Assembly: GCF_013410775.1 (NCBI RefSeq) | Contig: NZ_JACCFH010000001.1 | Location: forward strand, 1,922,001 to 1,986,000 | Source: Sphaerotilus montanus | Lineage (GTDB): Bacteria > Pseudomonadota > Gammaproteobacteria > Burkholderiales > Burkholderiaceae_C | Length of the DNA stretch: 64,000 nt | Reading direction: 5' to 3' | Shown: positions 24,827-33,802 of the stretch, piece by piece | Layout: each line of letters starts with the position of its first letter | How positions within the stretch are numbered: position 1 is the stretch's first letter | Notes under the pieces: generated by a model | What the model saw: only the letters and a program-made list of their open reading frames with translations | What the model was told of the DNA's origin: nothing | Databases searched by the model: none | Position numbers and translations under genes: made by a program

Positions 24827-25441
24827 TCAGGAGCGTATCAGGCGCAGGCCGAATCCGATCATGCACAGCCCCGCGAAACGCTGAAGGGCCGTGCCGACGC
24901 GCCGGTGCGCGCGCACCTTGGCGGCGATCGCCTCGGCAAACGCGCACAGCGTCAGACACCAGACCGCGGTGATGACCGCGATGGTCACGGCCATCGCCAG
25001 GAAGGTGGGAATGCCGCGGTGCGTGGCCGGGTCGATGAAGAAGGGGAAGAAGGCCATGTAGAACACGATGGCCTTCGGGTTCAGCACGGTGATGAGCAGC
25101 GCCTGCCGGGCGTAGTGGTGCGGGGCGATCTGCACCGGGCTGGCGGATTCGCCGTCGCGGGCGATGAGCAGCTTCAGGCCGATCCAGCCGAGGTAGGCCG
25201 CCCCCGCCCAGCGCACCGCGTCGAACCACGCGGGATGTGCGCTCAGCAGCGCGGCCACGCCGGCCACCGCCAGCCACAGCAGGATCTGGTCGCCGACGAT
25301 CAGCCCGAGTGTCGCTGCCGCGCCGCCCCGGAAACCGCCCTTGGAGGTCGCGCCCAGCAGCGCGAAGGTGCCCGGCCCCGGCAGCGCCAGGAACACGACG
25401 ATGGCGGCGCAGAAGGCGCCGTAGTCCGCGATGCCGTACAT
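24827..25441 (-). CDS. LysE-family exporter
   Basis: A 204-residue six-helix RhtB/LysE-type transporter. ALPGPGTFALLGATSKGG (about 19-36) and ITVLNPKAIVFYMAFFPFF (about 116-134) are family motifs. It is between rsmG and parA on the same strand, a common placement in Burkholderiales. It is a different protein from the LysE homologue at 13107-13757; the substrate is unknown. Confidence 0.88.
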   Translation of the reverse strand: MYGIADYGAFCAAIVVFLALPGPGTFALLGATSKGGFRGGAAATLGLIVGDQILLWLAVAGVAALLSAHPAWFDAVRWAGAAYLGWIGLKLLIARDGESASPVQIAPHHYARQALLITVLNPKAIVFYMAFFPFFIDPATHRGIPTFLAMAVTIAVITAVWCLTLCAFAEAIAAKVRAHRRVGTALQRFAGLCMIGFGLRLIRS

Positions 25442-25478
25442 GGTGGCTTCCTTCGGGTGGTCGATGCAGGGGCGCGTC

Positions 25479-26138
25479 TCAGCGCTGACGCATCCAGACG
25501 ATGCAGCGCTCGGCGTTCAGGCCCGGCACCTGCAGCGGCTCGATGTGGAACACCTCGATGTCGGCGGGCAGCGCGGTGATCTCCTCGGCCGGGTGCTGGC
25601 CCTTCATCGCCATCCACACGCCGCCGGGTGCCAGCAGCGGGCGCGTGAGCGTCACGATGTCCGGCAGCGACGCAAAGGCGCGGGCGGTGATCAGCGGCCA
25701 CTGCGTGTCGGTGATCGCTTCGACGCGGGTGTGGCGGGCCTGCAGGTTGGGCAGGCGCAGCTCGGCGGCGACCTGGCGGACGAAGGTGACCTTCTTCTGC
25801 ACGGTGTCGACGCAGGTGACGGTGATGTTCGGCTGGGTGGCCGCGATGACGACGCCGGGCAGGCCGCCGCCGCTGCCGACGTCCAGCACGGTACTCCCCC
25901 CGTCATTCCCGCGAACGCGGGAACCCACTTCCACCAGATGCCGCCGCATCGGCGCAATCACCGCCAGGCTGTCCAGCAGGTGGTGCGTCAGCATCTGCGC
26001 CGGGTCGCGCAGCGCGGTCAGGTTGTAGACCTTGTTCCAGCGCGCCAGCAGGTCGAGATAGCCGAGCAGCCGATCGGCCTGCGCGTCATCCAGCGGGCAG
26101 CCGAGCGCTTCGGCCCCGGCGATCAGGTCATGCCGCAT
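25479..26138 (-). CDS. rsmG: 16S rRNA (guanine-527-N7)-methyltransferase
   Basis: A 219-residue RsmG/GidB. It methylates G527 of 16S rRNA using SAM; loss gives low-level streptomycin resistance. The SAM motif is [12 protein letters not shown] (about 84-95), and [14 protein letters not shown] and SRAFASL-like ([10 protein letters not shown]) segments are conserved. Between APMRRHLVE and TVLDVG there is an extra [11 protein letters not shown] stretch encoded by a REP-like palindrome (25899-25927), so the protein is about 10 residues longer here than relatives. The insert lies in a surface loop before the first Rossmann strand and keeps the frame. The ATG overlaps the mnmG end by 11 bp. Confidence 0.93.
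   Translation of the reverse strand: MRHDLIAGAEALGCPLDDAQADRLLGYLDLLARWNKVYNLTALRDPAQMLTHHLLDSLAVIAPMRRHLVEVGSRVRGNDGGSTVLDVGSGGGLPGVVIAATQPNITVTCVDTVQKKVTFVRQVAAELRLPNLQARHTRVEAITDTQWPLITARAFASLPDIVTLTRPLLAPGGVWMAMKGQHPAEEITALPADIEVFHIEPLQVPGLNAERCIVWMRQR
25899..25927 (+). repeat. REP-like palindromic element, copy 2, inside rsmG
   Basis: The plus strand reads CCCGTCATTCCCGCG, AA, CGCGGGAACCCA. TTCCCGCG and CGCGGGAA form an 8-bp stem with a two-base loop. It is the same element as 12361-12389. It lies within the rsmG reading frame and encodes the peptide GSRVRGNDG. Confidence 0.8.
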
Positions 26139-28071
26139 GTGCGAACCCCTGCATCCGGTGTTTCTTCAGGTGCACCAGCAGCAGCGAGATCGCCGCCGGC
26201 GTGACCCCCGAAATCCGCGACGCTTGCCCCAGCGTTTCCGGCTGGTGGCGCGCGAGCTTCTGGCGCACCTCGATCGACAGCGCGGTGACCTGCGCATAGT
26301 CGAGGTCCTTCGGCAGCTTCAGGTGCTCGTAGGCGCTGGCGCGCTGCACTTCGTCGTTCTGCTTGTCGATGTAGCCGGCGTACTTGGTGGCGATCTCGAC
26401 CTGCTCGATCACCGCATCGGCCAGCGTCTCGCCCAGCTCGGCCTGCAGTGTTCCACGTGAAACCACGGCGCCCGGGTTGGCGATGGCCAGCAATTCGGCC
26501 AGCGTGTCGAAGGTGATGCCGGGGCGGCGCAGCAGGTCGGTGAGGTTGTACTCGTGCTCGATCGCCTTGCCGAGCAGGCGTTCACCGTCCGCCGCCGGCA
26601 GCGTGGCCGGGCGCACCCAGGTGCTCTTCAGCCGCTGCGTTTCACGTGCCACCGCGTCCCGCTTGCGGTTGAACGCATCCCAGCGCGCGTCGTCCACTAG
26701 CCCGACGTGGCGGCCGAGTTCGGTCAGGCGCATGTCGGCGTTGTCCTCGCGCAGCTGCAGGCGGAACTCGGCGCGGCTGGTGAACATGCGGTAGGGCTCG
26801 GTCACACCCTTGGTGATCAGGTCGTCGACCAGAACGCCCAGATAAGCCTGGTCGCGGCCGAAGGTGAGGGTGCCCTTGCCCTGGACCTGCAAGGCGGCGT
26901 TGGCGCCCGCGTAGAGGCCTTGCGCGGCCGCTTCTTCGTAGCCGGTGGTGCCGTTGATCTGGCCGGCGAAGTACAGCCCGCCGATCGCCTTCGACTCGAA
27001 GGTGTTCTTCAGCTCGCGCGGGTCGAAGTAGTCGTACTCGATCGCGTAGCCGGGGCGCAGGATGTAGGCGTTCTCCAGCCCGGCCATCGTGCGCACAGCG
27101 GCGAGCTGGATGTCGAAGGGCAGGGAGGTCGAGATGCCGTTCGGGTAGAACTCGTTCGTCGTCAGGCCTTCGGGTTCGAGGAAAATCTGGTGCGAGTCCT
27201 TGTCGGCGAAGCGGTTGATCTTGTCCTCGATCGACGGGCAGTAGCGCGGGCCGACCCCTTCGATCACGCCGGTGAACATCGGGCTGCGGTCGAAGCCGGT
27301 GCGCAGGATGTCGTGGGTCTGCTGGTTGGTGTGCGTGATCCAGCAGGGAACCTGGCGAGGGTGCTGCGCGGCATTGCCGAGGAAGCTGAACACGGGCACC
27401 GGGTCGAGGTCGCCGGGCTGCTCGACGCACTTCGAGAAGTCGATCGAGCGGCCGTCGATGCGCGGCGGCGTGCCGGTCTTCAGGCGCGCTTGCGGCAGCT
27501 TCAGCTCCTTCAGCCGCGCCGACAGGCTCACCGCCGGCGGATCGCCCGCGCGGCCGGCCGGGTAGTTGTTCAGGCCGACGTGGACCTTGCCATCGAGGAA
27601 GGTGCCCGCCGTCAGCACCACCGCCGCGGCGCGGAAGCGGATACCGATCTGCGTCACGGCGCCGACCACGCGGTCACCTTCGACCATCAGATCGTCCACC
27701 GCCTGCTGGAAGATCCACAGGTTCGGCTGGTTTTCCAGGCGGTGGCGGATCGCGGCCTTGTAGAGGATGCGGTCGGCCTGCACCCGGGTGGCGCGCACGG
27801 CCGGGCCCTTGCTCGAATTCAGGATGCGGAACTGGATGCCCGACTCGTCCGTCGCCGCCGCCATCGCGCCGCCGAGCGCGTCGATTTCCTTGACCAGATG
27901 GCCCTTGCCGATCCCGCCGATCGACGGGTTGCAGCTCATCTGGCCGAGGGTCTCGATGTTGTGGGTGAGCAGCAGCGTGCGGCTGCCCATGCGGGCCGCG
28001 GCGAGGGCCGCTTCGGTGCCGGCATGGCCGCCGCCGACGACGATGACGTCAAATGTTTCGGGGTAGAGCAT
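26128..28071 (-). CDS. mnmG: tRNA U34 carboxymethylaminomethyl-modifying enzyme MnmG
   Basis: A 647-residue FAD protein (E. coli 629) which, with MnmE, modifies wobble uridine 34. The dinucleotide-binding motif [12 protein letters not shown] is at about 10-21; [23 protein letters not shown] follows (about 46-68), and the C-terminal helical domain interacting with MnmE and tRNA is complete. ATG 28071 is chosen rather than 28083: it gives [10 protein letters not shown] as in relatives and has GGAG exactly 6 bases upstream. A parS-like site is embedded in the coding sequence at 26449. It leads into rsmG by an 11-bp overlap. Confidence 0.96.
   Translation of the reverse strand: MLYPETFDVIVVGGGHAGTEAALAAARMGSRTLLLTHNIETLGQMSCNPSIGGIGKGHLVKEIDALGGAMAAATDESGIQFRILNSSKGPAVRATRVQADRILYKAAIRHRLENQPNLWIFQQAVDDLMVEGDRVVGAVTQIGIRFRAAAVVLTAGTFLDGKVHVGLNNYPAGRAGDPPAVSLSARLKELKLPQARLKTGTPPRIDGRSIDFSKCVEQPGDLDPVPVFSFLGNAAQHPRQVPCWITHTNQQTHDILRTGFDRSPMFTGVIEGVGPRYCPSIEDKINRFADKDSHQIFLEPEGLTTNEFYPNGISTSLPFDIQLAAVRTMAGLENAYILRPGYAIEYDYFDPRELKNTFESKAIGGLYFAGQINGTTGYEEAAAQGLYAGANAALQVQGKGTLTFGRDQAYLGVLVDDLITKGVTEPYRMFTSRAEFRLQLREDNADMRLTELGRHVGLVDDARWDAFNRKRDAVARETQRLKSTWVRPATLPAADGERLLGKAIEHEYNLTDLLRRPGITFDTLAELLAIANPGAVVSRGTLQAELGETLADAVIEQVEIATKYAGYIDKQNDEVQRASAYEHLKLPKDLDYAQVTALSIEVRQKLARHQPETLGQASRISGVTPAAISLLLVHLKKHRMQGFAHAA
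26449..26464. promoter_or_regulatory. parS-like site 1 (inside mnmG)
   Basis: TGTTCCACGTGAAACC differs from the ParB consensus TGTTTCACGTGAAACA at two positions (5 and 16). It is one of three such sites within 2.7 kb. Confidence 0.75.
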
Positions 28072-28129
28072 CGGGCGCTCCATGTGAAGACCGGGGGGTC
28101 CGCACGGGGCGCGCGGACAAACCCCGATT

Positions 28130-28762
28130 TTAGTTTCGTGCGGCCACGGCGCGTGCGTACAGCGCAGAGACCGCTTCCGGCACCATGCGGCTCAGCGCGT
28201 CGCGGGCTTCCGACGAGGCGATCATCTCCACCTGCTCCGGCGTCATGCTGTCCGGGTCGCCGCCGAGCAGGATGATCGGGGCGAGCTGGTCGGCCAGTTC
28301 CGGATCGTCGAACATCGCGTTCCAGTGGTCCGGCGTCAGCGCCGCAGCGTGCAGGAAACCGATGCACCACAGCTCCGCGTCGACCACCACGTCCGAGGCG
28401 TCGTCGCTGCCGGGGATCTCGGCGATGCCGAACAGCGGCTCCAGCGTGTCCGGACCTTCCTTGAGCTGGCGGTCGATCGAGGCGAGGTGGCGCAGCGCGA
28501 GCTGCACGACGCGCTTGGTCTGCTTGCCGCTGGCGAAGGGCGAGCTGTCCGGGTCGTCGCTGTTCCACAGGCCGGGCACCCAGACGTCGGCGTCGGGCAG
28601 CGTCGGCGTCAGCAGCAGGGCGGTGAGGTAGCCGTCGAGGCTCTCCATGTCCATGACCGACTCGTCCGTCGCGGCCGACAGCAGCAGCTGGTCGAGTTCA
28701 TCCATCTCCGCTTCGGTCAGCGGCGGGTTGTCGAGGGCGGGGTTGTATTGGGGGTGTTTCAC
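28130..28762 (-). CDS. UPF0149 (YecA-like) family protein
   Basis: A 210-residue UPF0149/YecA protein without the C-terminal SEC-C zinc finger. Typical features are [11 protein letters not shown] (about 41-51), the W-x-P-G-L-W segment and EPLFG. The function of the family is not known. The start is GTG at 28762, which lies inside the central CACGTG of a parS site (28755-28770); no ribosome site is visible upstream. mnmG follows 58 bases downstream on the same strand. Confidence 0.82.
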   Translation of the reverse strand: MKHPQYNPALDNPPLTEAEMDELDQLLLSAATDESVMDMESLDGYLTALLLTPTLPDADVWVPGLWNSDDPDSSPFASGKQTKRVVQLALRHLASIDRQLKEGPDTLEPLFGIAEIPGSDDASDVVVDAELWCIGFLHAAALTPDHWNAMFDDPELADQLAPIILLGGDPDSMTPEQVEMIASSEARDALSRMVPEAVSALYARAVAARN

Positions 28763-28770
28763 GTGGAACA
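28755..28770. promoter_or_regulatory. parS site 2 (start of UPF0149 gene)
   Basis: TGTTTCACGTGGAACA has a single mismatch to the parS consensus (position 12). The GTG start codon of the UPF0149 gene is contained in the palindrome, so ParB binding would cover the start region. Confidence 0.85.
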
Positions 28771-28825
28771 GCGGACGGACCGCGGCAGATCTGGGAGGCG
28801 GTCAGTGTGGCACGATCGGCGCACC

Positions 28826-29083
28826 ATGGAATGCCGTCCCCGCTGCGCTGCCTGCTGCATTGCGCCCTCGATCTCCAGCCCGATTCCCGGCATGCCGAAT
28901 GGCAAGCCAGCGGGTGTGCCCTGCATCCAGCTCGATGAAGATCTGCGGTGCCGGATCTTCGGCCAGCCGGAGCGCCCCGCCGTCTGCGGTGGCTTGCAGC
29001 CGAACGAGGACATGTGCGGCGACAGCCGGGAGCAGGCGATGCGCTGGCTCGGCTACATGGAAGACCTGACGCGGCCGGACTGA
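28826..29083 (+). CDS. YkgJ-family cysteine-cluster protein
   Basis: An 85-residue protein with the cluster C-x3-C-x2-C-C at positions 3-10 and further Cys at about 31, 41, 52 and 62, the UPF0153/YkgJ pattern thought to bind zinc or iron. It also has [12 protein letters not shown] and the C-terminal RWLGYME. Length is normal for short members. It lies between two parS sites and starts divergently from the UPF0149 gene. The biochemical role is unknown. Confidence 0.8.
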   Translation: MECRPRCAACCIAPSISSPIPGMPNGKPAGVPCIQLDEDLRCRIFGQPERPAVCGGLQPNEDMCGDSREQAMRWLGYMEDLTRPD

Positions 29084-29138
29084 AGTTGCGCCATGCTCCA
29101 GGGGATCTTTCAGCCCTGCCTGCCCTGTCTACCCGGAG

Positions 29139-29154
29139 TGTTCCACGTGAAACT
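29139..29154. promoter_or_regulatory. parS-like site 3 (start of GST gene)
   Basis: TGTTCCACGTGAAACT has two mismatches to the parS consensus (positions 5 and 16). It contains the GTG start codon of the glutathione S-transferase gene at 29147, mirroring site 2. Confidence 0.78.
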
Positions 29155-29770
29155 GCACATCGCCCCCCGCGCCCCGAACCCGCGCCGCGTCCAGATGTTC
29201 CTCGCCGAGAAGGGCGTGTCGGTCGAGACCGTGCCGGTGGCGATCAACACGCAGGAGCACCGCTCCCCGGAGTTCGTCGCCAAGAACCCGGTGTCCCGCG
29301 TGCCCGTGCTGGAGCTGGACGACGGGCGTTTCCTCGGCGAGACCCGTGCCATCTGCACCTGGTTCGAGGGACAGCATCCGGAGCCGAACCTGATGGGGGT
29401 AGATGCCGAGGAGCGCGCCTTCATCGAGATGCACGACCGGCGCGCCGAGTTCTACTGTCTGCTGCCGATCGCGAACTGGATCCGCCACTGCCACCCCGGC
29501 CTCGCACCGCTGGAGCAGCCGCAGTTCCCCGAGTACGGCCAGTCGCAGGCCGGGAAGCTCCCGGACCTGCTGCGGGTGTTCGACGTGGAACTGGCGTCGC
29601 GGTCGTACTGGGCCGGCGAGCGTTTCACCATCGCCGACATCACCGCCTTCTGCGCGGTCGAGTTCGCACGCGGGCTGATGAAGTTCCGGCCGAGCGACCT
29701 GGGGCTGCTGCACCTGCAGGACTGGCGCGACCGTATCAACGCCCGGCCCAGCGCCAAGGCGGGAATGTGA
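29147..29770 (+). CDS. Glutathione S-transferase family protein
   Basis: A 207-residue GST. The thioredoxin-like N-domain (1-78) includes APNPRRVQMFLAEKGV at 7-22, the cis-Pro in SRVPVLEL and E-T-R-A-I; the all-helical C-domain has FTIADITAFCAVEF (about 161-174). The start is GTG 29147: it gives the normal GST N-terminus and has GGAG 9 bases upstream. Longer readings add non-family residues. It probably conjugates or reduces electrophiles with glutathione. The start codon sits in parS site 3. The convergent glutamine synthetase-like gene ends 1 base after it. Confidence 0.9.
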   Translation: MKLHIAPRAPNPRRVQMFLAEKGVSVETVPVAINTQEHRSPEFVAKNPVSRVPVLELDDGRFLGETRAICTWFEGQHPEPNLMGVDAEERAFIEMHDRRAEFYCLLPIANWIRHCHPGLAPLEQPQFPEYGQSQAGKLPDLLRVFDVELASRSYWAGERFTIADITAFCAVEFARGLMKFRPSDLGLLHLQDWRDRINARPSAKAGM

Positions 29771-29771
29771 G

Positions 29772-31133
29772 TCAGAACGCGCTGGCGTAGCGCTCGAATT
29801 CCCACGCCGAGACGTGGCGTGCGTAGGCCAGCACCTCGTCGCGCTTGAGCCGCAGGAACTCGCCGGCCAGCACTGGCCCGAGCGCGCCGCAGACCACCGC
29901 GTCGGCTTCCAGCGCGTCGAGCGCCTGGTCGAGCGACTGCGGCAGCAGCGCGATGCCGCGGGCGCGGATCTCGGCCAGCGACAGCGCGAAGAGGTCCTCG
30001 CTGCAGTCCGGCCCGGGGTCGAGCTGGCGGTCGATGCCGTCGAGGCCGGTAGCGATCAGCGCGGCGGTGGCGAGGTAGGGATTCGCGCTCGCGTCCGGCA
30101 CGCGCCACTCGAAGCGGCCGGGCAGCGTGCGGACCATCGCGGTGCGGTTGTTCGGGCCGTGCGTGACGTAGGCCGGCGCCCAGCTGGTGCCGGAGAGCGA
30201 CTCGCCGACGACCAGCCGCTTGTACGAGTTCACCGTCGGCGCCGCCAGCGCGCAGAGCGCTGCGGCGTGGTGCAGCACGCCCGCGATGAAGTGCCGACCC
30301 AGCGCGGAGAGGTTCGCGCCCGGCGGATCACCCGCGCCCGTGTCCGGCTGGAACACGCAGCGCGCAGCGTCACCTTCGCCGTTCCACAGCGACACGTGGA
30401 AATGCAGCCCGCTGCCCGGCTGGTTTGCAAACGGCTTGGGCATCATCGAGAACACCATGCCGCGCGCCTCGGCCAGCGCGTGCGCGGCGAGCTTGAACAG
30501 CATCACGTGGTCGGCGCTCGCCAGCGCTTCGTCGTAGGCGAAGTTGACTTCGTACTGGCCGTGGGCGTCCTCGTGGTCCAGTTGCAGCACGTCGAGGCCG
30601 GCGTCGGTCAGCACCTGCCGCAGCGCTTGCAGGAAGTCGAACTGGCGCGGCAGCGACTTCAGGTCGTAGGACGGTTTGTCGAGCCGGTCGCCGTCATCGG
30701 CCGGGAGCCAGCGGCCCTCCGGCGTGTGGCGCAGCAGGAAGAACTCCGGCTCGATCCCCGTGCGCAGCGACCAGCCGCGTGCGGTCAGCTGGCCGATGGC
30801 GCGGCGCAGCACCTGCCGCGGGCAGGCCTCGAACGGCGTGCCGTCCACGAAGCCGTCGCCGACGATGCGCGCCACGCCGGGCATCCACGCCAGCGGCTGC
30901 ACCGTGGCGGCGTCCCCGCGGGCGTAGAACTCCGAGCGTGGTCCCGTGCGCGGCAGGCCCGTGCCCCAGATCGACGGGCCGGCAAAGCCCGCGCCATCGC
31001 GCAGCACGCCGTCCAGGTGCGCCAGCGGGACGAGCTTGCCCTTGGCGGCGCCGTGCAGGTCGGTGAACTGGACGAGCAGGGTGTGGATGCCCTGGGCGTG
31101 CAGGCGGGGGAGCAGATCGGTCGCGTTCGGCAT
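29772..31133 (-). CDS. glnT: Type III glutamate-ammonia ligase (GlnT-like glutamine synthetase)
   Basis: A 453-residue glutamine synthetase-fold enzyme. The beta-grasp N-domain starts with VQFTDLHGAAKGKLVPL (about 21-37). Catalytic-domain motifs are GIEPEFFLL (about 145-153), the H-E-D-A-x-G-Q-Y-E segment (about 198-206), PGSGLHFHVSLW (about 244-255) and NSYKRLV. The Tyr adenylylation region of GlnA type I is missing, and the sequence matches the GlnT/type III group, some of which act on methylamine or other amines. It is likely monocistronic. Confidence 0.85.
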   Translation of the reverse strand: MPNATDLLPRLHAQGIHTLLVQFTDLHGAAKGKLVPLAHLDGVLRDGAGFAGPSIWGTGLPRTGPRSEFYARGDAATVQPLAWMPGVARIVGDGFVDGTPFEACPRQVLRRAIGQLTARGWSLRTGIEPEFFLLRHTPEGRWLPADDGDRLDKPSYDLKSLPRQFDFLQALRQVLTDAGLDVLQLDHEDAHGQYEVNFAYDEALASADHVMLFKLAAHALAEARGMVFSMMPKPFANQPGSGLHFHVSLWNGEGDAARCVFQPDTGAGDPPGANLSALGRHFIAGVLHHAAALCALAAPTVNSYKRLVVGESLSGTSWAPAYVTHGPNNRTAMVRTLPGRFEWRVPDASANPYLATAALIATGLDGIDRQLDPGPDCSEDLFALSLAEIRARGIALLPQSLDQALDALEADAVVCGALGPVLAGEFLRLKRDEVLAYARHVSAWEFERYASAF

Positions 31134-31151
31134 GGAACGCAGTGTCGCGTG

Positions 31152-31880
31152 TCAGTCGCGCCGCAGCAACCGCACGTGCATGGGGCGGGTGAACTGCGCG
31201 CCCAGCGGGCCGCAGTGGGGCGCGAACCGGGCGCGCACCGCGGCGATCTTCGTGTCGTCCAGCCGGTGGTCGGCATAGGTGGGGCGCATCATGCGCTGCT
31301 CGAACTCGGGGAAGTCCCGGAAGGCGACCGGTGTGTCGAAGCGGCACTCGGACACCTGCGACCACCGGCCTGTGCGCAGTGCGGTGTCCAGTGCCGCCTG
31401 GGCCGCGGCCCGCACGGTGCCCTCGTCGTTGTAGAGCCGCACGAGTTCGTTGAGGGGGCCGTCGTAGACCGGCTCCGACACGTACAGATGTCCGCCGGGG
31501 CGCAGCACGCGGGCGATCTCGTCCAGCGCCTGCGCCATGTGCGACACGGGCACGTGGTGCAGCGACTTCAGCATCAGCGCGAGGTCGAAGGACTGGTCGG
31601 CGGCCGGGATCGCCTCGGCTCCGGCGGCGACGAACACCAGGCCTGGCTGCTGCGGTGCGGCCAGATTCAGGGCGTGCTGCCGTGCATCGACTTCGAGGCC
31701 GGTGACGTGGCTGTCGGGGTAGCGGGCGAGCAGCGCGCGGGCCAGCCGTGCGGCACCGCAGCCGAGTTCGATCACCTGCTGCCCCGCGAGCGGGACCAGT
31801 TCGGCCAGCAGGACCAGTTCATCGTCGAGCAGCCGGGGGGCAGGGGTGGGCTGGTGCGTGTGCGGGGTGGCGGGTGTCAT
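31152..31880 (-). CDS. Class I SAM-dependent methyltransferase
   Basis: A 242-residue methyltransferase with the SAM motif VIELGCGAARLARALL (about 36-51), acidic Asp/Glu in GLEVDARQ, and LALMLKSLHHVP and LRPGGHLYVSEP for motifs II-III. The acceptor is unknown. Its ATG overlaps the stop of the TlpA gene (ATGA, 31880-31877), so the two are coupled. Confidence 0.85.
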   Translation of the reverse strand: MTPATPHTHQPTPAPRLLDDELVLLAELVPLAGQQVIELGCGAARLARALLARYPDSHVTGLEVDARQHALNLAAPQQPGLVFVAAGAEAIPAADQSFDLALMLKSLHHVPVSHMAQALDEIARVLRPGGHLYVSEPVYDGPLNELVRLYNDEGTVRAAAQAALDTALRTGRWSQVSECRFDTPVAFRDFPEFEQRMMRPTYADHRLDDTKIAAVRARFAPHCGPLGAQFTRPMHVRLLRRD

Positions 31881-32755
31881 GGCGGTGAACCTCGGGCAGG
31901 AACGGGGGTGGGAACGTGGCGGCGCAAGGCCCGCAGGCGGGCTTCCAGGGCCGTGGCGGAGAGGACACCGACATGGGCTTCCACCTGGCGGCCGTCGGCA
32001 TCCAGGAACAGGGTGGTCGGCAGTCCGCGCGAGCCGATGGCGGGGCCGACGCGCATGGCAGGGTCGAGCCACACGTCCTGCAGCGACAGTCCCTGGTCGG
32101 CCAGATAGGCCCGCACTGCGCTGGCGGACTCGCCCTGGTTGATGAACAGGATCCGCACGCCGGCAGCGCCCCGGGCGCGCTCGCGCTGCTGCGCGGCCGC
32201 CAGCAGCGGCATCTCCTGCCGGCACGGGCCGCACCAGCTCGCCCACAGGTTCACGATGGTCGGCTGGCCGAGCGCGCGTGCACGCAGCGTGACCGGGGGA
32301 CTGGCGCCATCCGCAGACAGGGGCGCCAGGGCCAGGTCCGGCAGCGCGGGTGGCCGGCTGTGCGCCTGCCAGAGCAGCACGCTGCCCCAGGCCACGGCGC
32401 CGGCCAGCGCGCCCAGGCCCAGCGGACGGCGCAGCGCAGGCTGGCGCAGCAGCGCCACCGCCAGCACGCCCAGGCCCGCCACCAGGCCGGTCGGCAAGTG
32501 CCACCCTCCGTCGCGCAGGTCGAGCATGGCCAGCGGCGCGGCGGCGTACAGGTCCGCCTGTTGCGCCAGGTGGACCAGCCGCGCCGCGACCAGGCCGGCG
32601 CCGGCCGCGCGCAGCAGCAGCGATTCCGCGGGTGCCGGATCGATCCCGGCGCGGCGCGCCAGTCGCCCCGCCAGCCAGGCGGCCAGCCACACCGACAGCA
32701 GCAGCGCGACTGGTCTCAGCGGCAGGGACAGCGGGCCCACGGTGATCGACAGCAT
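31877..32755 (-). CDS. TlpA-family disulfide reductase with Lgt-like membrane N-domain
   Basis: A 292-residue protein. Residues 1-130 contain four hydrophobic helices resembling the membrane part of prolipoprotein diacylglyceryl transferase (GPLSLPLRPVALLLSVWLAAW..., ARRAG, E44, then AARLVHLAQ) but lack the catalytic region of Lgt. Residues 140-292 form a periplasmic thioredoxin domain with W-C-G-P-C (about 171-175) and cis-Pro in GLPTTLFLD. It should reduce disulfides outside the membrane, for example in cytochrome c maturation. It is coupled to the methyltransferase downstream. Confidence 0.82.
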   Translation of the reverse strand: MLSITVGPLSLPLRPVALLLSVWLAAWLAGRLARRAGIDPAPAESLLLRAAGAGLVAARLVHLAQQADLYAAAPLAMLDLRDGGWHLPTGLVAGLGVLAVALLRQPALRRPLGLGALAGAVAWGSVLLWQAHSRPPALPDLALAPLSADGASPPVTLRARALGQPTIVNLWASWCGPCRQEMPLLAAAQQRERARGAAGVRILFINQGESASAVRAYLADQGLSLQDVWLDPAMRVGPAIGSRGLPTTLFLDADGRQVEAHVGVLSATALEARLRALRRHVPTPVPARGSPP

Positions 32756-32839
32756 CGGGTGTGTGCAACAGGAACGACGGGAGGAGGCGCGGGACCGGGT
32801 CGCCAGGAGTACCCGGCGGTCTTGATACCCGTCACAGTA

Positions 32840-33670
32840 TCACTGTCCGGCGCTGGCTGGTGGGTGCCAGCGGGTGGGCGGCGCCCCGAGCCGCTGCGTG
32901 CACACCCGTGTCAGCGCGGCGGGCGAGGCATAGCCGACCGCCGCGGCCACGTCCTTCACCGACCACCCCTCGGCCAGTCGCAGCCGCGCCACGCGCAGCC
33001 GCCAGTCGGTCAGGTAGTCGCCCGGGGGAACCCCGACCGCGGCCCGGAACTGCGTCGCCAGCATCGTGCGCGACCAGCCGGCTTCGGCGGCCAGCGTCTG
33101 CAGCGTCCACGGCGCACCGGGTCGGGCATGGATGGCCTCCAGCACGCGCTGCAGCCGTGCGTCCGACAGGGCGCCGAGCAGGCCGACCTGCCCGCGCGCC
33201 TGCTCCACCGCCTGGCGCAGCGTCTGCAGCAGCAGCACCTCGGCCAGCCGTGCCAGCACTGCGCCGTGTGCCCATGCGGCGGTCTCGTGCTCGCTGACCA
33301 GCAGTGCCCAGGCCGCGGCCATCGGGCGGGGCATGTCGCGCAGCGGCACCACGACCAGTGGCGCCAGCGCCCCGGTCAGCGGATTCAGCGCCGGATCGCC
33401 GAAACGTACGGGCGCGCTCAGCAGCCTGGCACCACCGTCGCTCAGTGCGCGCAGCGTGTGGGCGGTGGGGGCCGGCAGCCAGAGCAGCGCGGGTTGCAGC
33501 AGGGGCTGGTGGGGTGCGATCTGCACCGGCCCGCGCAGCAGCAGGTGCAGCCAGCCATGGGCTTCAGACGCGTCGATTGCAGGGGTGACCGGCGCCGACA
33601 GGGGCGCCGGACGGACCGGGCCGGCGTTCAGGGGAAAGTGCTGGAGCAGGGTCGTGAGGCGGTCATCCAT
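32840..33670 (-). CDS. AraC-family regulator with cupin-type sensor
   Basis: A 276-residue regulator. The N-terminal cupin-like domain (about 1-165) would bind the effector; the double HTH (about 175-270) includes LQTLAAEAGWSRTMLATQFRAAVG and VKDVAAAVGYASPAALTRVCTQRLG. The group (cupin_6/AraC_binding_6) is often encoded beside the gene it controls; here the neighbours are the TlpA-methyltransferase pair downstream and an EamA transporter upstream, all leftward. Two inverted repeats with CGATT/AATCG arms lie 29-65 bases before its start. Confidence 0.85.
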   Translation of the reverse strand: MDDRLTTLLQHFPLNAGPVRPAPLSAPVTPAIDASEAHGWLHLLLRGPVQIAPHQPLLQPALLWLPAPTAHTLRALSDGGARLLSAPVRFGDPALNPLTGALAPLVVVPLRDMPRPMAAAWALLVSEHETAAWAHGAVLARLAEVLLLQTLRQAVEQARGQVGLLGALSDARLQRVLEAIHARPGAPWTLQTLAAEAGWSRTMLATQFRAAVGVPPGDYLTDWRLRVARLRLAEGWSVKDVAAAVGYASPAALTRVCTQRLGAPPTRWHPPASAGQ

Positions 33671-33698
33671 CGACCGATTTTCTTCGGAATGACCGAAC

Positions 33699-33735
33699 GA
33701 TTGGCAATCAGAAAAAGCGATTGCATTGCTAATCG
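33699..33735. promoter_or_regulatory. Inverted repeats before the araC-type gene
   Basis: GATTG-G-CAATC (33699-33709) is a perfect 11-bp palindrome, and CGATT(N8)AATCG (33718-33735) repeats the GATT/AATC half-sites about 22 bp away. They sit in the otherwise AT-rich leader and are candidate binding sites for the AraC-type protein. Confidence 0.4.
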
Positions 33736-33802
33736 TCCATCCAGGGCTGTGTGTCTCTTTTTGTTGACGACTCTGGTTTATTTGTAACCAATTGAAACTG
33801 AT

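Noticed and set aside
26639-26652. Possible fourth parS (GTTTCACGTGCCAC)
   Set aside because: The right half departs from the consensus at several positions; only one half-site matches, and it lies in mnmG coding sequence.
29578-29593. Possible parS in the GST gene (TGTTCGACGTGGAACT)
   Set aside because: Four mismatches including the central CAC; more likely chance in coding sequence.
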